Notes: generated from the letters alone by a model not told the origin. Shown: positions 1-6,455, numbered from the stretch's first letter. The stretch: DNA of 8,579 bases from CAMYLR01 sp039590215 (GCA_039590215.1 JBDHFX010000095.1:1-8579); one strand, 5' to 3'. Translations and numbers: made by a program.

Positions 1-720
1 GAGGAGAACCACGCGATCTCCTTCGGTGACCGATCCCCGCTCGATCCGCCCGATCGCGATCCGCCCCACGTAACTCGAGTAATCGAGCGTCGAGGTCAAC
101 ATCTGAAACGGCCCATCGACATCTCCGCTCGGCGCCGGCACCGATCCGACGATCGTCTCGAAGAGCAGCGTTAACCCCTCCGCTTGACCCTCGAGCTCGA
201 GCTTCGCCCACCCATCGCGACCGCTCGCGTACAAGAACTTGGCGTCGAGCTGGGATTCGGTCGCGTCCAGCTCGAGGAAGAGCTCCAAGACTTCATCGTG
301 GACTTTTTCCGCGCGTTGATCCGGGCGGTCCACCTTGTTGATGACGACCACCGGTGTCAGCCCGAGCTCAAGCGCCTTTCGGGTAACGAATCGCGTCTGG
401 GGCATCGGTCCCTCGGCGGCATCAACGAGGAGGAGCACTCCATCGACCATTCTCAGGATACGCTCCACCTCGCCACCGAAATCCCGGTGCCCTGGGGTGT
501 CAACGATGTTGATCTTGGTCTCACCCCACCGGACCGCTGTGTTTTTGGACAGGATCGTGATGCCCCGCTCGCGCTCGAGCGGGTTCGAGTCCATCACCCG
601 CTCCGCGACGTGCTCATGCGCGCTGAAGGCGCCCGCCTGCCGCAGCATGTGGTCGACCAGGGTCGTCTTGCCGTGGTCCACGTGCGCGATGATCGCGACG
701 TTCCTGAGCTGAGTCTTCAA
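1..720 (-). CDS. typA: Translational GTPase TypA/BipA, N-terminal 240 codons (cut by window edge)
   Basis: Ribosome-associated GTPase of the EF-G/LepA class, acting in the cytoplasm in 50S assembly and stress or low-temperature growth (family knowledge). The visible part holds the complete G domain: P-loop AHVDHGKT (residues 12-19), switch I ERGIT (51-55), DTPG (74-77) and NKVD (128-131). Next comes the linker VPAPSGDVDGPFQM and the start of beta-barrel domain 2 (LDYSSYVGRIAIGRI). It matches E. coli BipA collinearly without gaps, as I recall that sequence. I chose TTG at 718-720 because homology begins there (MKTQLRNVAIIAHVDHGKTT) and GAGG lies 5 nt upstream; no in-frame ATG fits better. Domains 3 and 5 and the BipA-specific C-terminal domain lie outside the window. 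It is divergent from the protease gene and likely has its own promoter at 743-771. Identification is firm; only the rare start codon is uncertain. Confidence 0.96.
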   Translation of the reverse strand, partial: MKTQLRNVAIIAHVDHGKTTLVDHMLRQAGAFSAHEHVAERVMDSNPLERERGITILSKNTAVRWGETKINIVDTPGHRDFGGEVERILRMVDGVLLLVDAAEGPMPQTRFVTRKALELGLTPVVVINKVDRPDQRAEKVHDEVLELFLELDATESQLDAKFLYASGRDGWAKLELEGQAEGLTLLFETIVGSVPAPSGDVDGPFQMLTSTLDYSSYVGRIAIGRIERGSVTEGDRVVLL

Positions 721-742
721 GCGAGCCTCGTGTCTGACGTTT

Positions 743-771
743 TTTGTAGAGGGACGATGGGGAGGGTTCAA
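743..771 (-). promoter_or_regulatory. Candidate sigma-70-type promoter for typA
   Basis: Read on the minus strand, TTGAAC (plus 766-771) and TACAAA (plus 743-748) are separated by exactly 17 nt. Each hexamer matches the consensus at 4 of 6 positions. Transcription would begin near 735, giving a short leader of about 15 nt that still contains the GAGG before the TTG start. This is pattern matching only, in a genome whose sigma-factor preferences are unknown. Confidence 0.4.
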
Positions 772-810
772 AGCTAGCCATTTGGTCGCAAAAAGACCAG
801 CCCGGTCCCG

Positions 811-816
811 TATGAT
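811..816 (+). promoter_or_regulatory. Possible -10 box upstream of the S8 protease gene
   Basis: TATGAT (5 of 6 to TATAAT) lies about 85 nt before the chosen protease start in the 179-nt divergent intergenic region. No matching -35 box stands at 16-18 nt spacing; the nearest TTG-containing hexamer, TTGGTC at 782-787, is 23 nt away. This is weak support, listed because it is the best plus-strand candidate here. Confidence 0.2.
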
Positions 817-899
817 CGCTCCTTTGTGGAACTCGACCGAGAATGGAGTTAAGGTCAATCGCCTCTATCCAGCGCATCGCTTTCCCATCGGGGGGCCCC

Positions 900-1616
900 A
901 TGAAACGTCTTCTCCTCGTTCCGTTGGCCGCTTTCTCGATCGCCTCGTGCGGCGAATCCCGTGCTCCGACTTCCCCATCCCAAACCGAGCTTGCGTTGTC
1001 CGGAACGACCGACGTGATCGTCGTCCTCCATCGCGGGTTCGCTCCCGGCGAGCGAGCGGCCAATCATGCGCGCGCTGCAGCCGTCGCTCAGGAGTTTGGT
1101 TTCGTCCCCCGACATACTTATGGAACCGCGCTGTTTGGCTTCTCTGCCACCGTCCCAGCCGCGCGTTTGGGCGCTCTCCGACGTGATCCCCGGGTCGCCT
1201 CGGTCGAGCTCGACGAAATACACATGATCGACATCCAGGATCTTCCAACCGGGATCGATCGCACCGAAGCCGACCTGAGATTCCCCGCACTTGGCAACGA
1301 CGCGGTTTCGCTTCAAGTCCCGTTCGACGTCGCGATTCTCGACACCGGCATCGATCCAAACCATCCGGATCTCAATGTCGCCGGCGGGAGAAACTTCAGC
1401 GGCGGGAACAAGCAAAAGTGGACGGATAAGAACGGTCACGGAACCCACGTCTCGGTATCGCGCCCGGTGTTCGGGTCTGGGGGTTCAAGGTTTGTAACGA
1501 TGGGGGCTTGTGCTCGACAAGCGCGCGCGTCGCGGGCATGGATTGGGTCGCCTCCAAGAAGGCCTATTTCAAGGCCGGCCGATCCGGCGGGATTGACTTC
1601 GTCTCGGCCAACATGA
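900..1616 (+). pseudogene. S8 subtilisin-like protease lipoprotein, N-terminal piece (frame broken after catalytic His)
   Basis: N-terminal half of a secreted subtilase. From ATG 900 the protein begins MKRLLLVPLAAFSIASC, a lipoprotein signal with lipobox I-A-S and Cys17, so the mature enzyme would be membrane anchored. An in-frame ATG at 843 would bury that signal behind 19 residues, so I reject it. Residues about 38-110 resemble an I9-type propeptide inhibitor (DVIVVLHRGF, then VPAARLGALRRDPRVASVE). The S8 domain opens with DVAILDTGID (catalytic Asp148) and NGHGTHV (catalytic His180, codon 1437-1439). Right after GTHV (GTC at 1449-1451) homology stops. Residues from there to the stop ending at 1616 (SVSRPVFGSGG...) are out-of-frame nonsense. 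The rest of the enzyme continues in another frame from about 1451. The catalytic Ser is not in this piece, so it cannot be active alone. Type call is firm; whether the break is real or an assembly error cannot be told from the sequence. Confidence 0.85.
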
Positions 1617-2833
1617 GCATCGGCTTCCCGGGCGATGCCCAACCGTGCTCCGCGTCCTCCGGGGCGCTCCATCAAGCCGCCTGCGCGATGATCGACGAGG
1701 GCGTGGCGCTGGCGATGTCGGCTGGCAACGACGGTTCGCTCAAGCAGGCTTGGCCCGAGCCATTTGTCGTGTCCGCGCTCGCCGATTTCGACGGCAAGGC
1801 CGGCGGGGCGGGCGCGAGCACGTGTCGCTTTGACTTCGACGACACGTTGGCGGATTTCAGCAACTTCGGATCGACGATCGATATCGCCGCGCCGGGCGTT
1901 TGCATCGTGTCAACTTGGCCTGGCGGCGGAACTGCAACGCTCAACGGAACGTCGATGGCCTCACCGCACGTTGCCGGAGCGGTCGCGCTGTACCTGCACG
2001 CCACCGGCGCTCCCCCAGCCGTCGATAGCAGCGGCGTGGAGGCGATCAAGACGGCGCTGATCGCCGCCGCCAAGCCCCAAGGCGACCCCTGTGGATACAC
2101 CAACGAGCACGCCGCCCAGGGCTCGAACGAACCGCTTCTTTTCCTAAACGCCGCGGTCTTCGGCGGGGATGGCACCTGCACCATCGACAACAGCGGTCCG
2201 CCGCCCGATGGCTCCCCGTCGGTCACCATCACCAACCCGGCGGACGGATCGATCGTCTATGGCATCGCCACCGTGACCGCCACGGCCTTCGACGACGGGG
2301 GAGTCAACAACGTCGAGTTCTTTGTCGATGGGATCAGCATCGGCGTCGATACGAACCCCCTCGACGGGTACTCGGCGCAATGGGACACCTCGAGCCACAC
2401 CGACGGATCGTCGGCCACGGTCCACGCTGTCGCCACCGACGGCGGCGGTAAGACCGGCGACGACATTGTGGTTGTGACTGTCAACAACGCGGCGGCCGAA
2501 GTGCACGTTGGGGATCTTCTCGGCGTTCGGGTGCGCCTCGGATCAAAATGGCGAGCGGACGTGACAATCACCGTGCACGATCACGATCACAACCCGATCG
2601 ACGGGGCGTTGGTGATCGGTGACTGGAGCGGCGGTGCCAGCGAACAGGACGACGAGTGCACCACGTGGTCCGTCGGGCGCTGCGCCGTCGGCAGCCCAAG
2701 CATGAAGAACGGGGTGACCAGCGTCACGTTCACCGTTGAGTCAGTACAGTTCGGCGGTGTCACCTACAACGCCAGCACCAATCACGATCCAGGCGGCGAC
2801 AGCAACGGGACGGCGGTCACGGTAAACAAGTAA
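1451..2833 (+). pseudogene. S8 subtilisin-like protease, C-terminal piece with catalytic Ser, Ig-like and C-terminal domains
   Basis: Continuation of the upstream protease in a different frame. Subtilase homology starts at 1451 as LGIAPGVRVWGFKVCNDGG, matching the L-G-V-A-P strand of subtilisins. It runs through ANMSIG and MSAGND (oxyanion-hole Asn) to NGTSMASPHVAGAVALYL, with the catalytic Ser at codon 1952-1954. From about 2213 to 2490 there is an Ig-like domain of the kind that follows secreted hydrolases (SVTITNPADGSIVYG, then VEFFVDGISIG and HAVATDGGGKTGDD). A further C-terminal module of about 110 residues follows (VTITVHDHDHNPIDGALVIG, two Cys), ending at TAA 2831-2833. This module resembles C-terminal beta-domains of other secreted subtilases, but I cannot name its family. 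The first usable start in this frame is TTG 1508; translation from there would give a protease lacking Asp and His. The gene is convergent with the P450, with only 14 nt between stop codons. Confidence 0.85.
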
Positions 2834-2847
2834 GTCTCAGGCAGGAA

Positions 2848-4365
2848 TCAAGCGGCTTCTCGGCAGGATAACGCGATCCGGAATTTCGAACTTGGCCGCC
2901 AGTGGTTCCAATGTCGGTTCCCCCGCTCGGGCACACCATCGGCCACGACCCGAACGTCGAAATCGTGCGCCAACACGTCGACAAAGGCTCGGCTCACGAA
3001 CAACGTCAGCTGCGCTCCCAAACAAGCGTGTTGGTCGAGCCCAAACGGCGAAAACTCATTGGAGGAAAACCGCTGGTTTACAAAGCGCGCGGGATCAAAT
3101 ACCTCCGGTCGGTCGAACGGCGGGTCCTGTCGGTGTGCCTCGGCGACGCAGATGCGGATAAACCACCCCTTCGGGATCTCGAAGCCATCGAACTTGATTG
3201 ACCGGATGACCTTCCGGTAGATGTATTCGCTTTGGGCCAACCGGAGAGTCTCGTGCACAATGCATTCAACGAAGTCGTAGTCGCGAGCGTTGCCGTTTCC
3301 TGCCTTGCGGATCGTCTCGACCGATCGGGGGTTTTCGGACAGGTTCTTGAGGGTCCACATCAACAGCCCGCCGATGCTGTCTCTAGAGGCCTCCAGTAGC
3401 AAAAGGAGATTCCCGATCGCCGTCGAATCGGCGCCGGCCCCAGGCTTCAAGCGCAAGATCCCACCCAAGACCGAAGAGTGATCGGCATGTGCGGCCAAGC
3501 CGCTGTTAATGCGCTCGCGGATCAGCTTCTCAAATGTCTGCAACGCGCGGCGTGCTCTGGGGCTGGCTCTGCCTATGGTGTTCCCGGATTCGATGCCACG
3601 ACAGCAGCCTTCAATCACGCCTCGATCAGAGGGTTCGATCAGATCACCGAAGTAGATCCGTAGCAACACCGTGAACATGAGTCGTTCGATTGAACGTCGC
3701 GGGTCGATGCCGTCGTGTGGCGCCGCGTCGCTGGCGGCGGCAAGCTCAACCAACTCTCGATGGGCCGCATCGCGCATAAGCTTTCGATTTGCCTCTAGCA
3801 CGCCTTCTGAGAACGCCGATCGAAACAGCTGCGAGTAGACAGCGTAATCGTCGGGTTTCATGTAGCGGATAAACCCGCGCGGAATCTCGGCGCTGATCGG
3901 GAGTGGGGCGAGCACGAGGTTTGCGGCCTCGCGTTTGAGGAGCTCACGGCCTTTGTTGATGTCCACGATGCAGACAACCGGCTTGTGGAACTGAGCCATC
4001 TTGAACACCCGACCGTAGCGCTTAAGCTGGCCCAAGTAGAAGCTTCGATCTACGATGGCATCGAGCGAGTTCTTGAGCCCCAAGGAACCCGGCGGTCGGG
4101 AGCGGCTTCGACCAGAGTCGGGACGGGAGCGCCATGCGAAGAATGCGACACAGATCGCGGCAGCGATCGAGGTCGACCGAAGGACAATCGGCGAGCGAGC
4201 TGCAGCCCAGATCACAACAGCCAAGGCGGCGACTCCGAGCAGAACGAGGGTCGCTGCGAACCGAGGCTGTTCGCGCAGCTCTCGACGGGCGGCCGGCATC
4301 GTCAGGATCCGCAGCGCCAACATTGCCGCAACCAGTAGAACACCGAGCTCCACAGCACGCTCCAT
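2848..4365 (-). CDS. Cytochrome P450 with hydrophobic, probably membrane-spanning N-terminus
   Basis: Haem-thiolate monooxygenase of 505 aa; substrate unknown. Visible P450 landmarks: I-helix LLEASRDSIGG (about 323-333, where A-G-x-D-T is usual), K-helix ETLR (372-375, the ExxR motif), an AEAHRQDPPFDRPEVFDPARF segment (PERF region, 408-428) and the Cys loop FSPFGLDQHACLG with ligand Cys448. In that loop Asp444 stands where the consensus FxxGxxxCxG has Gly. Before the P450 domain there are three hydrophobic stretches (about 5-21, 36-55 and 61-78), then a basic linker (RSRPDSGRSRSRPPG). Bacterial P450s are usually soluble proteins of about 400 aa, so this extra 90 residues is unusual and suggests membrane attachment and a hydrophobic substrate. 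ATG 4365-4363 overlaps the deacetylase ATG. No Shine-Dalgarno is visible; Met15 (4323-4321) or Met23 are alternatives. Family call firm; start and role uncertain. Redox partners are not in the window. Confidence 0.92.
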   Translation of the reverse strand: MERAVELGVLLVAAMLALRILTMPAARRELREQPRFAATLVLLGVAALAVVIWAAARSPIVLRSTSIAAAICVAFFAWRSRPDSGRSRSRPPGSLGLKNSLDAIVDRSFYLGQLKRYGRVFKMAQFHKPVVCIVDINKGRELLKREAANLVLAPLPISAEIPRGFIRYMKPDDYAVYSQLFRSAFSEGVLEANRKLMRDAAHRELVELAAASDAAPHDGIDPRRSIERLMFTVLLRIYFGDLIEPSDRGVIEGCCRGIESGNTIGRASPRARRALQTFEKLIRERINSGLAAHADHSSVLGGILRLKPGAGADSTAIGNLLLLLEASRDSIGGLLMWTLKNLSENPRSVETIRKAGNGNARDYDFVECIVHETLRLAQSEYIYRKVIRSIKFDGFEIPKGWFIRICVAEAHRQDPPFDRPEVFDPARFVNQRFSSNEFSPFGLDQHACLGAQLTLFVSRAFVDVLAHDFDVRVVADGVPERGNRHWNHWRPSSKFRIALSCREAA

Positions 4366-5149
4366 GAGCGAAAACTGGCACCCGATACCGGATCTCGGCC
4401 ACTTGCCGATTTTGACCTTTCACGGTTTTGCCACGCCAGCTTCCACGATCTCGTTTCCACCGTCCGTGCTACGGAGCGGGCTCGCGCGCCTGGCTAAAAA
4501 ACGATACCGGAGCATCGATCTCCTGGACGCGGTGGAACATCTCCGCATCGGCAACCCGCTGCCTTCAAGAGCGGTCGTAATCACGATCGATGACGGCTAC
4601 GAGAGCGTGTACCGCGAGGCGTTCCCGATTCTGCAAGAACACGACATGACCGCCACCGTTTTCGTGACCACCGGTGAACGGGTTGGCCGCGACCCCTCCG
4701 ACCGGCTTCCCCCGGTGGAGGATCAACCGATGGTGAGTTGGAAGGAGCTGGGCGAGATGGTCGCTGCCGGCTTTTCGGTTGGAGCGCACACGCTGACGCA
4801 TCCCGATCTCACCCGTTTACCGGCGTCAAGCGCTGAAGCGGAGATCGTGGGCGCAAAGGCGATCCTCGAAGATCGTCTCGGGGTCGGCGTTCGGAGCTTC
4901 GCGTACCCCCACGGCAAATACGACCCGCGAACGCGCGAGCTCGCCGCCGAACATTACAGCTGTGCGTGCTCGGATCGGCTCGGCCTACTGACCCGCGGTA
5001 GCGATCTCTACGCGCTCGAGCGAGTGGAGATGTACTACTTCAGTCGGCCGTGGGTCTTCAACCTGTTGACTACCCCGTTCCTGCAGCCTTACCTCGCGCT
5101 CCGAGCGGTGCCGCGCAACGCTCGTCGTTCCTGGACGCGCCCGAGATGA
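4364..5149 (+). CDS. Polysaccharide deacetylase family protein (carbohydrate esterase 4 type)
   Basis: Predicted metal-dependent N- or O-deacetylase of 261 aa acting on an acetylated sugar or polysaccharide. The NodB-fold motifs are present: motif 1 ITIDDGYES (Asp76 likely base, Asp77 metal ligand), motif 2 AHTLTHPDL (His122 and His126 metal ligands) and motif 3 SFAYPHGKYDP (168-178). The N-terminal ILTFHGF (16-22) matches the leading strand of PgaB/IcaB-like deacetylases. I see no signal peptide, so it may act in the cytoplasm or at the inner face of the membrane on a precursor. The frame is open far upstream, but ATG 4364 is chosen because homology starts soon after it and everything upstream is antisense to the P450. 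There is no clear Shine-Dalgarno. Its TGA overlaps the glycosyltransferase ATG (ATGA, 5146-5149), indicating translational coupling and a shared substrate. Family call firm; the exact substrate is unknown. Confidence 0.9.
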   Translation: MSENWHPIPDLGHLPILTFHGFATPASTISFPPSVLRSGLARLAKKRYRSIDLLDAVEHLRIGNPLPSRAVVITIDDGYESVYREAFPILQEHDMTATVFVTTGERVGRDPSDRLPPVEDQPMVSWKELGEMVAAGFSVGAHTLTHPDLTRLPASSAEAEIVGAKAILEDRLGVGVRSFAYPHGKYDPRTRELAAEHYSCACSDRLGLLTRGSDLYALERVEMYYFSRPWVFNLLTTPFLQPYLALRAVPRNARRSWTRPR

Positions 5150-6057
5150 ACCTGCCAAGTCCACGCGTCGCGGCGATCATCGCGACGATCCACCGTCCTG
5201 AGGACATTGATGTTGCCCTGGAATCCGTGCTGCGCAGCACATACTCGGAGTACGAGGTGCACATCATCGATCAGAGCACCGACGAGTTGAGCCGTGAGAG
5301 ATTGCGTCCGTTTATGGGCGACTCTCGAGTGCGTTACAGCGCACATCCGGGAAGCGGGCTGAGCGCGGCCCTAAACCGAGGCGCTAGCCTTACCACGGCT
5401 GAGTTGCTCGCAATAACGGGGGACGATTGCACCGTTCGGGAGGATTGGCTCGAGAAGATCGTCGCAGCGTTCGACGCGCACCCGAACGTCGGCGTTCTCT
5501 TTGGGAGCGTGCTTCCAGGGCCTTATGCACACGACGACGGGTTCGTGCCTGGCTGCGTGCTATCGGAAACGGCGCTGATCGGAGGCCTGGAAGAGATCCA
5601 CCGGCTGAGTGGAACGACCGCCTGCATGGCGATTCGGCGATCCGTCTGGGAAGAGCTGAATGGCTTTGACGAAGCGCTCGGCATCGGTGCGCCGCTCCGC
5701 TCGGCCGAAGACCTCGACCTCACGCTCCGCGCCCTTGCTCGCGGTTATCATGTCCTACAGACGCCAGAGGTCGAGACCACGCATCGATCTCCGACCCTCT
5801 GGGCGGACCGTGCCGCCACGATCCGGCGCAACTGGTACGGCAGCGGCGCTGCTTTCGCCAAGTCTCTGAGGCTCGCGCGAATGCCTATGCTGCGCGCGTT
5901 GAAGCGGCTTTCGCGGCGCTGGGTGGGCGGCGGATCCGAGGTTGCGGCAACCTACGGACCAAGGCCCGATCGGTTCTCGATGCTGGCAGGCTTCGGGTGG
6001 GGTTTCGTCGTCGGGCTCTTCTGGCGCCTTGATCGAAAAACGCGTCACTTTCGTTAG
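5146..6057 (+). CDS. Glycosyltransferase family 2 (GT-A fold)
   Basis: Inverting GT-A glycosyltransferase of 303 aa that transfers a sugar from a nucleotide donor to an unknown acceptor. The nucleotide-binding strand is VAAIIATIHRPEDIDVALESVL (8-29), followed by VHIIDQSTDE (38-47). The metal/donor motif is TGDDC (Asp93-Asp94), and the acceptor-side catalytic ED pair is SAEDLDL (Glu188-Asp189). The segment GTTACMAIRRSVWEELNGFDE (147-167) is typical of GT2 rhamnosyl- and glycosyl-transferases. A hydrophobic stretch near the C-terminus (about 278-293) ending in basic residues could hold the protein on the membrane. The start is fixed by the ATGA overlap with the deacetylase. The last codons and the TAG stop lie inside the left copy of a 20-nt repeat that recurs over the methyltransferase start. 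The sugar and acceptor cannot be told from sequence. Confidence 0.92.
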   Translation: MNLPSPRVAAIIATIHRPEDIDVALESVLRSTYSEYEVHIIDQSTDELSRERLRPFMGDSRVRYSAHPGSGLSAALNRGASLTTAELLAITGDDCTVREDWLEKIVAAFDAHPNVGVLFGSVLPGPYAHDDGFVPGCVLSETALIGGLEEIHRLSGTTACMAIRRSVWEELNGFDEALGIGAPLRSAEDLDLTLRALARGYHVLQTPEVETTHRSPTLWADRAATIRRNWYGSGAAFAKSLRLARMPMLRALKRLSRRWVGGGSEVAATYGPRPDRFSMLAGFGWGFVVGLFWRLDRKTRHFR

Positions 6058-6062
6058 ACGCG
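6043..6062 (+). repeat. 20-nt imperfect direct repeat, left copy (end of the glycosyltransferase gene)
   Basis: Shares 17 of 20 bases with 6436-6455, including the perfect 12-mer ACTTTCGTTAGA. All three differences are C here and T in the right copy. This copy contains the last codons and TAG stop of the glycosyltransferase gene. The pair bounds a segment with no recognised gene family. Confidence 0.55.
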
Positions 6063-6074
6063 ATCCGGCAGCTA

Positions 6075-6103
6075 TTGACATGGTTAGTAGACTTTCACCT
6101 ACC
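6075..6103 (+). promoter_or_regulatory. Candidate promoter: perfect -35 TTGACA with weak -10
   Basis: TTGACA at 6075-6080 is a full match to the sigma-70 -35 consensus, just after the glycosyltransferase stop. At 17 nt spacing the -10 position reads CCTACC (6098-6103), a poor match. Local sequence is more AT-rich than the flanking genes. If real, it would drive the small ORF at 6167 and possibly tam. Confidence 0.3.
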
Positions 6104-6110
6104 CCAAGCT

Positions 6111-6129
6111 GGCGGGAAGAGTCCTCGCC
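6111..6129 (+). other. Short hairpin in the putative leader
   Basis: GGCGGGA (6111-6117) pairs with TCC-T-CGCC (6122-6129), leaving one bulged T and an AGAG loop. It lies between the candidate promoter and the AAGGAG of the small ORF, so it could be part of a structured 5' leader. I recognise no known riboswitch class. Confidence 0.35.
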
Positions 6130-6166
6130 GGTCGCAAAACCCTGTTCTGTAAGGAGATACATAATC

Positions 6167-6325
6167 ATGAACCGCACTCGCGGTATTCCCATTTCCGATG
6201 CTCGTTCAGACCTGTGCCGGACGACCAACCAGAGGTCAGACCGGCGCAAGGAGGCGCAAACGGTGCTGTGTAGGCGATGGCTTTCGCGCCGTCCAGCGCC
6301 TCGCTTTGTCCGCCACGTCGGCTAA
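6167..6325 (+). CDS. Small Arg-rich ORF, 52 aa, hypothetical
   Basis: Not recognised. ATG 6167 is preceded by AAGGAG at 6151-6156, one of the strongest Shine-Dalgarno sequences in the window, with a rather long 10-nt spacer. The product starts MNRTRGIPISDARSDLCRTT and ends RFVRHVG. It has 13 Arg in 52 residues, two Cys (17 and 35), one Trp, no signal peptide and no membrane segment. The frame stays open well upstream of 6167, so openness alone is weak evidence for coding, and the Arg richness could simply reflect GC-rich DNA read out of frame. The coding stretch also contains a nested stem (6211-6251), so the transcript might be a structured RNA rather than a message. It could be a leader peptide, a DNA- or RNA-binding micro-protein, or not a gene. 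Confidence 0.3.
   Translation: MNRTRGIPISDARSDLCRTTNQRSDRRKEAQTVLCRRWLSRRPAPRFVRHVG
6211..6251 (+). other. Nested stem-loop in the small-ORF region
   Basis: CCTGTGCCGG (6211-6220) pairs with CCGGCGCAAGG (6241-6251) with one G-U pair and one bulge. Inside the loop GACC (6223-6226) pairs with GGTC (6234-6237). The 7-mer TCAGACC also repeats at 6206 and 6236. The arrangement could be RNA structure or chance in GC-rich sequence; no known RNA family was recognised. Confidence 0.3.
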
Positions 6326-6338
6326 CCGATCATCGGTT
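6324..6338. repeat. Perfect inverted repeat AACCGAT-C-ATCGGTT
   Basis: Seven-base arms around a single central C, overlapping the TAA stop of the small ORF. The one-base centre makes it a better dimeric protein-binding site (operator) than an RNA hairpin. No second copy was noticed in the window. Confidence 0.45.
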
Positions 6339-6350
6339 GGAGGCGGTTAT

Positions 6351-6375
6351 GGGAGGGGGTGAGGTCACCCCTCCC
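6351..6375 (+). terminator. Strong GC-rich hairpin, terminator-like but without a U-tract
   Basis: GGGAGGGGGTG (6351-6361) pairs with CACCCCTCCC (6366-6375) with one bulged G and an AGGT tetraloop. Downstream sequence is CTGCATTCG, so no run of T follows and intrinsic termination would be inefficient. It could be a transcription attenuator or RNA stabiliser between the small ORF and tam. Immediately 5', GGTTGGAGGCGG (6335-6346) adds more G-runs. Confidence 0.4.
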
Positions 6376-6435
6376 CTGCATTCGACGACTCATCCACGCA
6401 ACACCCCTACCGTCCAACTCAACCCAAGCCGAACT

Positions 6436-6455
6436 CGTTACTTTCGTTAGATGTG
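6436..6455 (+). repeat. 20-nt imperfect direct repeat, right copy (start of tam)
   Basis: Partner of 6043-6062, 393 nt downstream. It carries T at the three positions where the left copy has C. It spans the TAG-ATG junction at the tam start, so the base triplet TAG that ends the glycosyltransferase in the left copy sits directly before the tam ATG here. Confidence 0.55.

Noticed and set aside
1..120. High density of GATC and CGATCG words
   Set aside because: The words are frequent along the whole window and within conserved codons, so they look like general composition or codon preference and not a local element.
783..799. Short inverted repeat TGGTC-GCAAAAA-GACCA in the typA-protease gap
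   Set aside because: Five-base arms are expected by chance, and the position gives no support for a terminator or operator.
843..899. Earlier ATG for the protease at 843
   Set aside because: It would place 19 non-signal residues before a textbook lipoprotein signal peptide that begins at 900.
614..1063. Minus-strand ORF of 149 codons upstream of typA
   Set aside because: It lies antisense to the protease signal and propeptide region and overlaps typA in another frame. Its sequence is low-complexity basic residues with no homology.
1449..1520. Programmed ribosomal frameshift joining the two protease pieces
   Set aside because: There is no slippery heptamer at the junction, and about 13 conserved residues would still be missing after any frameshift, so a deletion fits better.
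2834..2847. Bidirectional terminator between the convergent protease and P450 genes
   Set aside because: Only 14 nt separate the stop codons, and no stem-loop or T-run is visible there.
4055..4363. N-terminal extension of the deacetylase by about 100 codons
   Set aside because: The frame is open but antisense to the P450 N-terminus, and the sequence is Arg/Ala-rich with no relation to the deacetylase fold.
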